The notes beneath the pieces are model-generated. The model was not told the DNA's origin, searched no databases, and saw only the letters and a program-made list of their open reading frames with translations. A stretch of 28,717 nt of DNA from Caryophanales bacterium UBA1719 (lineage in GTDB: Bacteria > Bacillota_I > Bacilli_A > RFN20 > CAG-826): NCBI GenBank assembly GCA_002317145.1, contig DCIT01000049.1:20739-49455 (forward strand). Reading direction: 5' to 3'. Position numbers and translations under genes: made by a program. Of the stretch, positions 1 through 8,036 are shown in pieces; the stretch's first letter is position 1; each line of letters opens with the position of its first letter.

Positions 1-292
1 AGATGACTTCATAGACTAGTTCAGTTTTACCACTACCACATACTGCATAAACTAGAGATGATTTATTGTCCTTAAAGTTCTCTAGCAATTGTTTAGAGTG
101 AAATTGTTGAGTAGAAGATAATGGATAATCTAAACTAGGTTCACTCATGAAGTCATCTACTTTATATTCTCGAGCCTCCTTTCCTTGGAAGGTAATACAT
201 AAACGGCAATACACTGATCCATTCTTGTTTCCGAAATATCGAGGATTAGTATTACCGCATCTTGGACAAACATATGTATTAGCAACTCCCAT
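1..292 (-). CDS. comFA: ComFA-like DNA uptake helicase, N-terminal part (truncated by window edge)
   Basis: Reading the minus strand from the ATG at 292 gives about 97 residues that continue past the window edge. They begin with a four-cysteine zinc site (CPRCG, then CRLC about 20 residues later) and reach a Walker A motif, AVCGSGKTE, near residue 85. A Cys4 zinc finger followed by 'VCGxGKTE' is the hallmark of ComFA, the cytosolic ATP-dependent translocase that helps pull single-stranded DNA through the competence pore. The start is uncertain: the ATG at 292 has no clear Shine-Dalgarno sequence. The frame stays open upstream to a stop at 338-340 but offers no other ATG, and the ATG at 297 is out of frame. 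The gene follows rpiB on the same strand after 64 bases. Family assignment is strong; whether the gene is intact cannot be seen. Confidence 0.85.
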   Translation of the reverse strand, partial: MGVANTYVCPRCGNTNPRYFGNKNGSVYCRLCITFQGKEAREYKVDDFMSEPSLDYPLSSTQQFHSKQLLENFKDNKSSLVYAVCGSGKTELVYEVI

Positions 293-339
293 ACCATAAT
301 TAAAACTTAGATTTATAGGTGTGGAGTGCCAAAATTTTT

Positions 340-358
340 AAATTTATATTATAAATTT
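340..358. repeat. AT-only perfect palindrome at the 3' end of rpiB
   Basis: AAATTTATA at 340-348 and TATAAATTT at 350-358 are perfect inverted arms around a single base. The palindrome overlaps the rpiB stop codon. On the minus strand it contains TATAAT (353-348), so it could hold a -10 box for comFA or be a weak AT hairpin. An A/T palindrome can arise by chance in DNA this AT-rich. Confidence 0.4.
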
Positions 359-788
359 ATTTTTTATCAATCATATCAACTCTGGTCTTATGACGTCCAC
401 CAGCGAACTCAGTTGATAAGAAAATATCTACACGATGCAATACATCTTCTAGTTTCATAAAGCCTTGTCCAAAGGCAATAGCATTCGCATCATTATGTTC
501 ACGCATTAATCTAGCTACATCATCGTTATAGCCTAATCCACATCTAATGCCATTATAATGATTTGCCACCATCATAACTCCTTCTCCAGATGTGCATACT
601 AGAATAATTCTTTCTACTTCTTTATTAAGGAATGCTTCACACGCTCTTTTAGCAAATATCGGATAATGGCATGATTCTTTAGAATCTGTGCCACAATCTT
701 TTACTTGATGACCTTTAGATATTAAATGTTCTTTAATGGCATTCTTATATTCAAGTCCACCATGATCACAAGCAATCGCAATTTTCAT
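357..788 (-). CDS. rpiB: Ribose-5-phosphate isomerase B (RpiB/LacAB family)
   Basis: This 143-residue protein has the usual RpiB length. It would interconvert ribose 5-phosphate and ribulose 5-phosphate in the non-oxidative pentose phosphate pathway, in the cytosol. Visible family marks are CDHGG near the N terminus (residues 7-11), the catalytic cysteine in LVCTSGEG (Cys65, matching the usual CGTG loop), the proton-transfer histidine in REHNDAN (His98) and the phosphate-binding GGRHKTRVD near residues 130-138. The loop reads CTSGEG rather than the common CGTGIG, so the sugar preference could differ; LacAB or allose-phosphate type isomerases are the alternatives. The ATG overlaps the TGA stop of tsaC as ATGA, so translation is probably coupled. 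Confidence 0.9.
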   Translation of the reverse strand: MKIAIACDHGGLEYKNAIKEHLISKGHQVKDCGTDSKESCHYPIFAKRACEAFLNKEVERIILVCTSGEGVMMVANHYNGIRCGLGYNDDVARLMREHNDANAIAFGQGFMKLEDVLHRVDIFLSTEFAGGRHKTRVDMIDKK

Positions 789-1393
789 AATTTGTTATAC
801 TCCTTAATAATTTCTTTCGAAGATATCTTACCTTCTCTAATTACTTTAATTTTATCATTTATCATAATAATAGTAGATGGGATATTATCCTTAATATCTC
901 CTATTATTAATGCATCTAAATCATTATTAAACTCTTTGACAATAACTTCTTTATTAGTTAGTGGACATTCTCCACTTCTATTTAAAGAAGGTACTAATAA
1001 TGGTTTCTTAACTTCTTTTAATAAATCTAATGCTTCTTTATTTGCAGGAATCCTAATTCCTATAACATTATCTTTTGTTAAATAATTAGGTAAATCTTTT
1101 TTACTTGGTAATAAAAAAGTTACCGAGCCTGGTAAATATTTTTTAATAAAAGATAATGTTTTAGTAGAGATATTCGCGAATTTAGATATCTGATTAACAT
1201 TAGATAACATCAATGTATAAGGTTTATCTGGAGTTCTTCTTTTTAATTTATTTAAAGATAAATAAGATTGATAGTTATCATAAATACAGGCTACACCATA
1301 AACAGTCTCAGTAGGAAATCCTACTAATTTACCTTTAAGTAAAAGTTCTGCGGCTTTTTTAATATCTTTATTAGAGCTATTTAGAATAAGCAT
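785..1393 (-). CDS. tsaC: Threonylcarbamoyl-AMP synthase (TsaC/YrdC domain)
   Basis: The 202-residue protein is a single YrdC domain. It makes threonylcarbamoyl-AMP from threonine, bicarbonate and ATP, the first step of the tRNA t6A37 modification. Near the N terminus is GFPTETVYG, the family signature, followed by LKRRTPDKPYTLM, which corresponds to the KxR...KP nucleotide-binding segment, and later SLNRSGECP in place of the usual SANxSGxP. It lacks the C-terminal Sua5 domain of the longer form (about 340 residues), so the short name tsaC fits better than ywlC/sua5. It lies between prmC and rpiB in the order common in Firmicutes, and ends in a TGA that overlaps the rpiB start. Confidence 0.9.
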   Translation of the reverse strand: MLILNSSNKDIKKAAELLLKGKLVGFPTETVYGVACIYDNYQSYLSLNKLKRRTPDKPYTLMLSNVNQISKFANISTKTLSFIKKYLPGSVTFLLPSKKDLPNYLTKDNVIGIRIPANKEALDLLKEVKKPLLVPSLNRSGECPLTNKEVIVKEFNNDLDALIIGDIKDNIPSTIIMINDKIKVIREGKISSKEIIKEYNKL

Positions 1394-1408
1394 ATTATTA
1401 GTATATTA

Positions 1409-2236
1409 TTAACAATTAATAATTGTTAGAAATCTTGTTTTCTTATTAATATCTTTAGAAAATATATAAGAAGAATTATATAAATATTTATTTATTAATT
1501 TAGTTAAAGATTTTTCTAAAGAAGGATCAATTTCAAACATTAATAATGAAGGTTTATTCATTTTATTAATATTAGAAATAATCTTTTCATAAACATTATT
1601 ACTTTTAGATATAAATAAAGCATTATGCGGTTCATAATCTAAAACAGATTTATCAACATCTTTCTTATATTTAATATAAGGAGGATTAGAGATAATAACA
1701 TCATATTTAATATTTAAATTCGGAAATACATCATCTTTATAAATATTTATATTAACATGATGCTTTTTAGCATTTATTTTAGAGTTAGATATTGCTTTAT
1801 CATTAATATCAGTAGCGTATACATGCGCGTTAGGAAAACTCTTTTTTATATTAATAGCGATTACTCCTGTTCCGCATCCAACATCTAAAACATTAATCTT
1901 TTTATTTTTAAATGTTTTATCAATATGATGAATTGAGAGATTTACTAATTCTTCTGTCTCCATTCTAGGAATTAATACACCTTCATTAACTATATATTTT
2001 TCTCCTAGAAAATCTGTCTCATGAATAATATAAGAAATAGGCTTTCCTTTTTTTAATAATTCAAAATCTTTTTTGATTAAATTAGATGAAGAAATTTCTT
2101 GGTCTAATTTAGTGAAAAAAGAAGTCGAATTATTTAATTTATAATGATAAGAAATTAAGTAGCGAATATCTAGTTCACTTACATTATATTTCTTGCCTTC
2201 TTTAATTAATGAAATGTATAAGTCTTTTAGTTTCAT
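1409..2236 (-). CDS. prmC: Release factor glutamine N5-methyltransferase (PrmC/HemK)
   Basis: The protein has 275 residues, the normal family length. It uses S-adenosylmethionine to methylate the glutamine of the GGQ motif of release factors. An N-terminal helical substrate-binding region is followed by IPRMETEEL (about 89-97), the SAM-binding LDVGCGTG (117-124), the acidic end of strand 2 in ATDIN (141-145) and the catalytic ISNPPYI (182-188). Its likely substrate, RF1, is encoded immediately upstream; the prmC ATG overlaps the prfA TGA as ATGA, so the two are probably made together. The stretch is markedly rich in A-ending codons and lysine/asparagine, like its neighbours. Confidence 0.95.
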   Translation of the reverse strand: MKLKDLYISLIKEGKKYNVSELDIRYLISYHYKLNNSTSFFTKLDQEISSSNLIKKDFELLKKGKPISYIIHETDFLGEKYIVNEGVLIPRMETEELVNLSIHHIDKTFKNKKINVLDVGCGTGVIAINIKKSFPNAHVYATDINDKAISNSKINAKKHHVNINIYKDDVFPNLNIKYDVIISNPPYIKYKKDVDKSVLDYEPHNALFISKSNNVYEKIISNINKMNKPSLLMFEIDPSLEKSLTKLINKYLYNSSYIFSKDINKKTRFLTIINC

Positions 2237-3294
2237 TTATTTAACATTTTCTGTTCATTATCAAAATGGATTAACGCTTCGATGATATCTTCGATATCTC
2301 CTTCCATTACTCTATCTAATTCTTGTAAAGTAAATCCAATTCGATGATCAGTAACTCTATTCTGAGGATAGTTATAAGTTCTTATCTTTTCTGAACGTTC
2401 ACCATGTCCAACTTTTAGCTTTCTTTCTTTACCTAATTTTTCTTGTTGTTCATCAAGAGCTTTTTGATATACTTTTGTTCTTAACATTTGCATGCATATT
2501 TCTCTATTTTGAATTTGACTCTTTTCGGTTTGACAAGATACTACTATTCCAGTAGGTTTATGAGTCATACGAACTGCGGATTCAGTTTTATTAACATTTT
2601 GGCCGCCCGCTCCTTGAGAACGATATGTATCAACTTGAATATCACTTGGACTAATTTGAATATCAATATCTTCTGCTTCTGGCATTACTAATACTGTCGC
2701 AGTAGATGTATGTATACGCCCGCTCGCTTCAGTCTTAGGTACACGTTGCACGCGATGCGCACCCGACTCATATTTAAGTTTAGAGTAGACTTTATCTCCA
2801 CTAATCTTAAATGAAACATTAGAGAATCCACCCGCACTAGAATAAGAAGAATCTAACATTTGAATCTTCCAATTCATCTTTTCTGCATATTTGGTGTACA
2901 TCCTAAATAAATCGCCCGCAAAGATATTTGCTTCATCTCCTCCTACCGCACCTTTAATTTCAACAATAATATTTTTATCATCATTCGGATCTTGAGGTAA
3001 TAATAAGACTGTTAATCTTTTAATCATATCTTCAGTTAAGATAGTTAATCTTTTATGTTCTTCTTTACCTAAATTAACTATTTCTTGATCTTTATCACTT
3101 AACATTAATATAGAATCTTTTAAATCATTCGCAGCTTTAATATATTCATGATATAGATTTACTACTTCATCTAAGTTCGCTCTTTCCTTACTTAAATCAC
3201 GAAATAATTTCTTATTTTTAATAGTAACTTCTAATAGTAATTGATCGTCAATTTCCTTTAAGCGTATCTCACTCGCTTTAAGGCGATTTAACAT
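2233..3294 (-). CDS. prfA: Peptide chain release factor 1 (RF1)
   Basis: RF1 reads UAA and UAG in the ribosomal A site and triggers peptide release. The GGQ catalytic motif lies in QGAGGQNVNK (about residues 228-236), and the codon-reading PxT motif is present as RVPKTEASGR (PKT at 186-188). RF2 would show SPF there, so this is RF1. I chose the ATG at 3294 (353 residues) rather than the in-frame ATG at 3306. The resulting N terminus, MLNRLK, resembles that of other Firmicutes RF1 proteins. GGAAG lies a few bases before it, and an extended -10 at 3325-3317 would leave the upstream ATG almost at the transcript start. It heads the operon prfA-prmC-tsaC-rpiB. Confidence 0.95.
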   Translation of the reverse strand: MLNRLKASEIRLKEIDDQLLLEVTIKNKKLFRDLSKERANLDEVVNLYHEYIKAANDLKDSILMLSDKDQEIVNLGKEEHKRLTILTEDMIKRLTVLLLPQDPNDDKNIIVEIKGAVGGDEANIFAGDLFRMYTKYAEKMNWKIQMLDSSYSSAGGFSNVSFKISGDKVYSKLKYESGAHRVQRVPKTEASGRIHTSTATVLVMPEAEDIDIQISPSDIQVDTYRSQGAGGQNVNKTESAVRMTHKPTGIVVSCQTEKSQIQNREICMQMLRTKVYQKALDEQQEKLGKERKLKVGHGERSEKIRTYNYPQNRVTDHRIGFTLQELDRVMEGDIEDIIEALIHFDNEQKMLNK

Positions 3295-3316
3295 ATTTTC
3301 TTCCATAACTTAGTAA

Positions 3317-3325
3317 ATTATAGCA
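3317..3325 (-). promoter_or_regulatory. Extended -10 promoter for the prfA operon
   Basis: On the minus strand the sequence reads TGCTATAAT, an exact extended -10 (TG-n-TATAAT). It sits about 25 bases upstream of the preferred prfA start at 3294. No good -35 is visible, as is usual when the TG extension is present. The predicted transcript start is near 3310. Confidence 0.7.
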
Positions 3326-3332
3326 AAAATAT

Positions 3333-3361
3333 TTGCTTTAATAATATTAAACTAGTAAAAT
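3333..3361 (+). promoter_or_regulatory. Sigma-A type promoter for the lipoprotein operon
   Basis: TTGCTT at 3333-3338 and TAAAAT at 3356-3361 are separated by exactly 17 bases and point at the gene starting at 3401. The promoter lies back to back with the divergent prfA promoter in the 106-base intergenic region. Predicted transcript start is around 3368. Confidence 0.65.
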
Positions 3362-3369
3362 AATCACGC

Positions 3370-3387
3370 GTATTTATAAATAAATAC
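3370..3387. promoter_or_regulatory. Perfect inverted repeat at the predicted transcript start (possible operator)
   Basis: GTATTTAT (3370-3377) and ATAAATAC (3380-3387) are perfect 8-base arms around two bases. The repeat begins about eight bases after the -10 box of the lipoprotein promoter and ends before the GAGAG ribosome site. This is where a repressor operator, or a short 5' hairpin, would sit. The binding factor is unknown. Confidence 0.45.
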
Positions 3388-3400
3388 AGAGAGAATTATT

Positions 3401-5584
3401 ATGAAGAAAAAGAATTTTATTGTAGGATTTTCTGCGGCATTCGCTGCTATATTAACATTAGCCAGCTGCGGAGGATTAAGAGCTAAAGACGGAGTCGTCT
3501 TAACAATTAATGGCAAGGCTTATACAGCTGAAGAGTTATTTTTAGATCAAAAAACTCCTGCCGCTGCAGAAGCTAAATTTAATGCTGTTTATAAAGTTGC
3601 AGTACGTAGATACTTTGAAGATGGACAAGATGGACATCAATACGTAACTGAAATTACTAGAGATACTAAAAATAAGATATCTGGTAGTAAAGCAGAAGCA
3701 CAAAGTAATGCAAGTAAGAATGGAACTTCATATGATACTGAATGGAATAAGATTCTCAAAAATAATAATGTTGAAAAAGAATCTGAATTATATGACAAAT
3801 ACGAATATGATTTAATGAAATCTAAATTCGAAGATGTTTTCTATTCAAAGAAAAATAAGAATGGTAAAACCAATTACGATGTACTTCGTGATGGCGGAGC
3901 ATTCATGGATGAAAGTGGCGCCACTCACTCTAAAGACGAAACCATTAGAGGTTATTTAAACGAAAAACAACCATATCATATTAAACATATTTTAGTTAAA
4001 ATTGCAGGTGGTAAAGCTACAGACGATGTTAACTGCGAAATTACCAAAGATGAAGCTGCTAAATTAGCAAGAGTTATAAAAAAATTAGCACAAGGTACAT
4101 CTTTTGAAGATGTTTCTGCAATTGAAAACGATGATACTACTGCAAAGGCAAATTTTGGTAGTTTAGGTATCATGAGTAGAGATACAAGTTTTGTTAATGA
4201 TTTTAAACTTGGAATTTATTTATATGAAACTGTTTATGGAAGTAGTACATCTGATAATGGCGGTCCGTATTTAGCAAAAAAAGCAGTTAAAGAATTGTTT
4301 AATGTAGATGATTTAGCTTCTGCACAAAACGGTTCTGCAGGATGGTATGCAAATAAAATTATAACTGAATTAAATGATCCTTCTTCTATTAATGAAGATA
4401 CAACTACACCTAGTAAAGGAACTGGTTTAGCAATTGGAAAGATTCCTTTTGGAGAAGTTTTAAATCTTGAAACATATAGCGATTATGATTACGATAAAAA
4501 AATAATTAAAGATAATTTTGATGCCGCAGGATTATCAAAAGATGATGCTAAAGCCAAATTCTTCCCTAGAAACGTTATATTTAATAAATACTTTAATAAA
4601 CACAACATAATGGTAATAACACCTGATGATGCTCCTTCTTACGGAGCGGCTGAATTAGGAGACACTAGTAAACCATCAAAATATTTTAATGATGTTGTTG
4701 AAGGTCAAAAACCAACATTAAAAGAAACACAACCAGATAAGCATTATGCTGCACCAAACACAACAAAATATATTTCAGATGATTATCCAGGATTCAAAGA
4801 TTTTGTAGGTAAAGAAAAAAATGGTGATGAAGTTAAATTTGGTACGAATACTCAAAACGCTTTAAGAGATAATAAAGGTAGAATTATTTTGGTCTTTAGA
4901 AGCGGTACAGGATCTTCTAATAGCGAAAGCAATGACGGATCTTCATATCAAGGCATTCATTTCGTTGTTATTGAAAGAAGCCCTTTTATCGGACAAGAAA
5001 TAGATAATGGACACGATGGCGATCCAACAAAGCTAAGCCAATATTACACCCAATACTACCCAGGACAAACTGATGGTGAACATCCAAAGTATTCTGATGG
5101 AAAAACTGATAGATATACATTTACTAATTACATCAAAAACGAAAAAGATATTACTAAATTAAAAGCTAGAGCAGATACAGTAAAAACTGAATTAAAGAAA
5201 GCTGATGACAATTTAAATACTTATATCTTTGATTATTTACTTGATAAAGGTTCTATTACTTTTGCTGATAACGATTTAGGTAAAGAATTAAGTGAATCGA
5301 TTAATAAATGGATTTCTAATACTAAACGTATAGCAACTAAAGAAGAAAAAGCAAAGAAGTGGAATGACACTTGGAAAGACTATTATTGGGATTTAAAAGC
5401 TAGACAAGAAAGAAGAGGCGAAGTTAATCCAACAGGTATTCCTAAATTCAGTAGCCTTGTTCCAGAAATATGTATAAACGCAATTTTAGGTCAAAATATT
5501 TATAGCAGCAAAAAAGAATCAGGTAATAACATACCATTTATGTTTAATGAATTATTTGGTAAAGGAGGAGCGTTCAATGAATAA
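3401..5584 (+). CDS. PrsA/SurA-like parvulin (PpiC) foldase lipoprotein with a long insertion
   Basis: This is a 727-residue secreted lipoprotein. The signal peptide ends in a lipobox, LTLASC, with Cys23 as the lipid site. Residues 29-190 resemble the helical N-terminal chaperone domain of PrsA/SurA. A parvulin prolyl isomerase domain then begins with YHIKHILVK (192-200) and continues through AKLARVIKKLAQGTSFEDV and the ANFGSLGIM loop. Its last strand seems to lie far away, at GIHFVVIERSPF (518-529). About 230 residues separate them where ordinary PrsA has about 40, so the domain appears split by an insertion. Likely role: folding of exported proteins on the outer face of the membrane. It overlaps the next lipoprotein gene by 8 bases. 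Family placement is fairly sure; activity is not. Confidence 0.75.
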   Translation: MKKKNFIVGFSAAFAAILTLASCGGLRAKDGVVLTINGKAYTAEELFLDQKTPAAAEAKFNAVYKVAVRRYFEDGQDGHQYVTEITRDTKNKISGSKAEAQSNASKNGTSYDTEWNKILKNNNVEKESELYDKYEYDLMKSKFEDVFYSKKNKNGKTNYDVLRDGGAFMDESGATHSKDETIRGYLNEKQPYHIKHILVKIAGGKATDDVNCEITKDEAAKLARVIKKLAQGTSFEDVSAIENDDTTAKANFGSLGIMSRDTSFVNDFKLGIYLYETVYGSSTSDNGGPYLAKKAVKELFNVDDLASAQNGSAGWYANKIITELNDPSSINEDTTTPSKGTGLAIGKIPFGEVLNLETYSDYDYDKKIIKDNFDAAGLSKDDAKAKFFPRNVIFNKYFNKHNIMVITPDDAPSYGAAELGDTSKPSKYFNDVVEGQKPTLKETQPDKHYAAPNTTKYISDDYPGFKDFVGKEKNGDEVKFGTNTQNALRDNKGRIILVFRSGTGSSNSESNDGSSYQGIHFVVIERSPFIGQEIDNGHDGDPTKLSQYYTQYYPGQTDGEHPKYSDGKTDRYTFTNYIKNEKDITKLKARADTVKTELKKADDNLNTYIFDYLLDKGSITFADNDLGKELSESINKWISNTKRIATKEEKAKKWNDTWKDYYWDLKARQERRGEVNPTGIPKFSSLVPEICINAILGQNIYSSKKESGNNIPFMFNELFGKGGAFNE

Positions 5585-7535
5585 GAAATTATTAAAAACT
5601 CCATTATTTGTAGCAGCTTGCTTTACTCTTGTTGGCTGTTCTACTAGCACAATAGTTGCTAGACCAGCTTGGGCTGATACAAAAATCTTTGAAAACATTG
5701 GTGACAAAGATAATAAGATGAAAAACATCTATGATGCTGTCAAAGCATTAGGAGATACCAACGCTAATGTTTTAACTCGTATCTTATATGAAATATCTAA
5801 AACTAATATTGGTAAATTTGATAAAGTTGATAATACTGATACTGATTTAACATTAACAGCAATAGTAGATAAAGCATCTAAGGATTCTAATTATTATAAA
5901 GGTGATGAATTTAAAAAATTTGTTACTGATCATCCATACTATAAATCTCCAGATAAAGGTGGTAAATTAGAAGGTACTAATTCAGTCGAACATACTTTTA
6001 CTGATGATGAGAAATTGCAGGTATCTTTAAATAAAGTTAAAGCTAAGTATGAAAGCATATTAAGTGATATCTATGAAAAGATATATGAGGAAATTAAAGG
6101 CGGTACTTATTCTGACAGTATAACTAAAATCTTTAATGAAAAATTCTATGTCGATTATTTAAAGAAAGAATTATATAACGTTGGTTCTGAAACATCTTAT
6201 AAAGAAGATGCCGGCATATTTATGCCTAAATTAAAGAGTGAATCTTGGAAAGATCACCTTAAGAATTATGTTACTCTTGATAAAGGTAGATATAACGATT
6301 ATGTAAATAGAAAGATTCTACCAGAATTATATAAAACATATTTAATTCAAACATACGTTAAAGATCAACGTTTCTCTTCTTTAGGAAGAAGCTATGCAAG
6401 AAAGGTAAATATGGTTGCGGTTCCTTATACTGATCACTATGCCTATAACATTAAAGATATGTTGAGATATTATGCGAAAAATTACATCACTGAAAAAACA
6501 AGTACATTTGATGATTTTGAAGTGATTAATAAAGCAATAATTGGCTTTGTAGGAACATATGCTCATCACGAAGATACTTCGAACGAATTTGTTTTATTAA
6601 ATAATACTGTAACAAAATCTCAATCAAGTGGAGAAGATGTAAACTTTGAATCCCTCACAGATGAAACAGCATCTAAAAATAGAATTGTTTATGTGCCTTA
6701 TTCAGCAGAAGGGAAAAAAGCATTAAATCCAAACTACAAACCAGAAGAACCTGCAACAATTAGACCAACAACAGTTTACAAAGGAACTAAATTAGGTGAT
6801 TTAGTTGAGAAACTAATGAAATGTTGTGATGTTAACAACGACGGTACTAATCCAACTACATTTACTTTAAAAACAACTTTAAAAGATGCAGCATTAACTG
6901 CTTATAACGATATTACAAGTAATGGTAAATATCCTTTAGCGTTAGGAATGGAACTAAAAGAAAGAGAAATATTACAAAATGATATTACTAAAGATGGTTG
7001 GTTCTTAAAAAATGGAGGATTAACTGATTTAGATTCTAAATTCCGTGATAACTTATTTAACATTGCCACTTCTAACCAAGTAGATAGTAAAGAAAAGAAA
7101 TCAGATTTTAAACCTACTGATTATATTAGATATTTTGATATTAATGATAAAACATCTGGCAATGTAAAAAGAGCTTTCTTAACTACTGAAACAACTGAAA
7201 CTGAAAGTGCTTATAATACTATCGTTTTACATAATGCTACAGGTTCAAATAAGTTCATGTACATTATTGAAGTTGAAGAAGCTGTAAGTAGCTCTAAATT
7301 CTCTGAAGCTTCGAACGAAAACTCTTATTATAGATTAAAAGCCGAAACAACTAACCCACTTGATTCAGCTAAATTAACTGATGAAGTAATTTCTGAAGTT
7401 GTTAAAGCTAACGCTACTGGTGATACATATAAGAATAATGCTAACCAATATTATTTAATGATTAGCAATATCATCTTCTATGATCAATCAGTCTATGATT
7501 ACTTTAAATCTCAATTCCCAGATTTATTTAAGTAA
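5577..7535 (+). CDS. Large lipoprotein, probable divergent PrsA-like partner
   Basis: The ATG at 5577 gives 652 residues. It is preferred over an upstream in-frame ATG at 5547 because GGAGG (5564-5568) sits 8 bases before it and it starts a clean signal peptide with lipobox FTLVGC (Cys21). The gene overlaps the preceding one by 8 bases (ATGAATAA), so the two are co-translated. No family is obvious. The layout mirrors the upstream gene: a long helical N-terminal region, a strand KVNMVAVPY (about 276-284) where a parvulin would show xHILV, and a late strand FMYIIEVEEAV (near 560). I infer a diverged paralog in which the parvulin histidine is missing. It may be a foldase partner or a surface-anchored protein without isomerase activity. 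Confidence 0.65.
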   Translation: MNKKLLKTPLFVAACFTLVGCSTSTIVARPAWADTKIFENIGDKDNKMKNIYDAVKALGDTNANVLTRILYEISKTNIGKFDKVDNTDTDLTLTAIVDKASKDSNYYKGDEFKKFVTDHPYYKSPDKGGKLEGTNSVEHTFTDDEKLQVSLNKVKAKYESILSDIYEKIYEEIKGGTYSDSITKIFNEKFYVDYLKKELYNVGSETSYKEDAGIFMPKLKSESWKDHLKNYVTLDKGRYNDYVNRKILPELYKTYLIQTYVKDQRFSSLGRSYARKVNMVAVPYTDHYAYNIKDMLRYYAKNYITEKTSTFDDFEVINKAIIGFVGTYAHHEDTSNEFVLLNNTVTKSQSSGEDVNFESLTDETASKNRIVYVPYSAEGKKALNPNYKPEEPATIRPTTVYKGTKLGDLVEKLMKCCDVNNDGTNPTTFTLKTTLKDAALTAYNDITSNGKYPLALGMELKEREILQNDITKDGWFLKNGGLTDLDSKFRDNLFNIATSNQVDSKEKKSDFKPTDYIRYFDINDKTSGNVKRAFLTTETTETESAYNTIVLHNATGSNKFMYIIEVEEAVSSSKFSEASNENSYYRLKAETTNPLDSAKLTDEVISEVVKANATGDTYKNNANQYYLMISNIIFYDQSVYDYFKSQFPDLFK

Positions 7536-7548
7536 ATAACAACTTAAT

Positions 7549-7582
7549 AAGGAGTGATATCGAAAGGTATCACTCCTTTTAT
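7549..7582 (+). terminator. Rho-independent terminator after the lipoprotein pair
   Basis: AAGGAGTGATATC (7549-7561) pairs with GGTATCACTCCTT (7566-7578) with one G-U pair and a GAAA tetraloop. It is followed by TTATATTG. This is a 13-base stem with a stable loop, 13 bases after the stop codon. Confidence 0.9.
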
Positions 7583-7618
7583 ATTGTTATATAATATAAA
7601 TATATAGAGGATACTTAT

Positions 7619-8035
7619 ATGGATAATTGCATTTTTTGTAAGATAGTTAAAGGTGAAATACCTTCAAGTAAAATATACGAAGACGATGATGTATTAGCAA
7701 TCTTAGATATATCTCAAGCTACTCATGGTCATACATTAGTATTATCTAAGCAACATTATCCTAACTTCTTAGCCACTCCTAAAGAAGTTATGCATAAAGT
7801 AATGGATGTTGCGCAAAGAATAGGTCAAGTTGAAATTGCTGTTCTAGGCGCTAAAGGTGTTAATATCTTAACTAACGTTGGAGAAGAAGCTGGACAAACA
7901 ATTATGCATTATCATGTCCATGTTATTCCTAGATATACTCGTGATGCTGGATTTAGAATTGAATTAAAAGATAATAATGTTGATAAGTCATTATTACCTG
8001 CTTTAGCGGATAAGATTAAACAAAACTTAAAGTAA
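7619..8035 (+). CDS. hit: HIT-family nucleotide-binding hydrolase
   Basis: The 138-residue protein is a Hint-branch histidine triad protein. CIFCKIVKGEIPSSK at the N terminus carries the two cysteines of a CxxC zinc pair, and the catalytic triad appears as HYHVHVIPRY (H-x-H-x-H) around residues 98-107. Such proteins hydrolyse adenosine phosphoramidates and adenylated lysine; the physiological substrate is not known in most bacteria. AGAGG lies 8 bases before the ATG. A TATAAT at 7590-7595 may serve as its -10, without a convincing -35. The gene converges on yhaM with one base between the two stop codons. Confidence 0.93.
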   Translation: MDNCIFCKIVKGEIPSSKIYEDDDVLAILDISQATHGHTLVLSKQHYPNFLATPKEVMHKVMDVAQRIGQVEIAVLGAKGVNILTNVGEEAGQTIMHYHVHVIPRYTRDAGFRIELKDNNVDKSLLPALADKIKQNLK

Positions 8036-8036
8036 T

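Noticed and set aside
785..788. Mycoplasma/Spiroplasma genetic code (TGA = Trp), suggested by low GC content and many lipoproteins
   Set aside because: At least three genes end at TGA in ATGA overlaps with sensible C termini, and tryptophans use TGG.
726..1085. Plus-strand open frame opposite tsaC/rpiB (and similar opposite-strand frames at 2488, 8704, 10927, 14213, 16387, 18150, 25661 and 26127)
   Set aside because: They lie inside well-supported genes on the other strand, have no ribosome sites or recognisable domains, and show the low-complexity hydrophobic composition of antisense frames.
5547..5576. Second lipoprotein starting at 5547
   Set aside because: It would put charged residues before the signal peptide and ignores the GGAGG site placed for the ATG at 5577.
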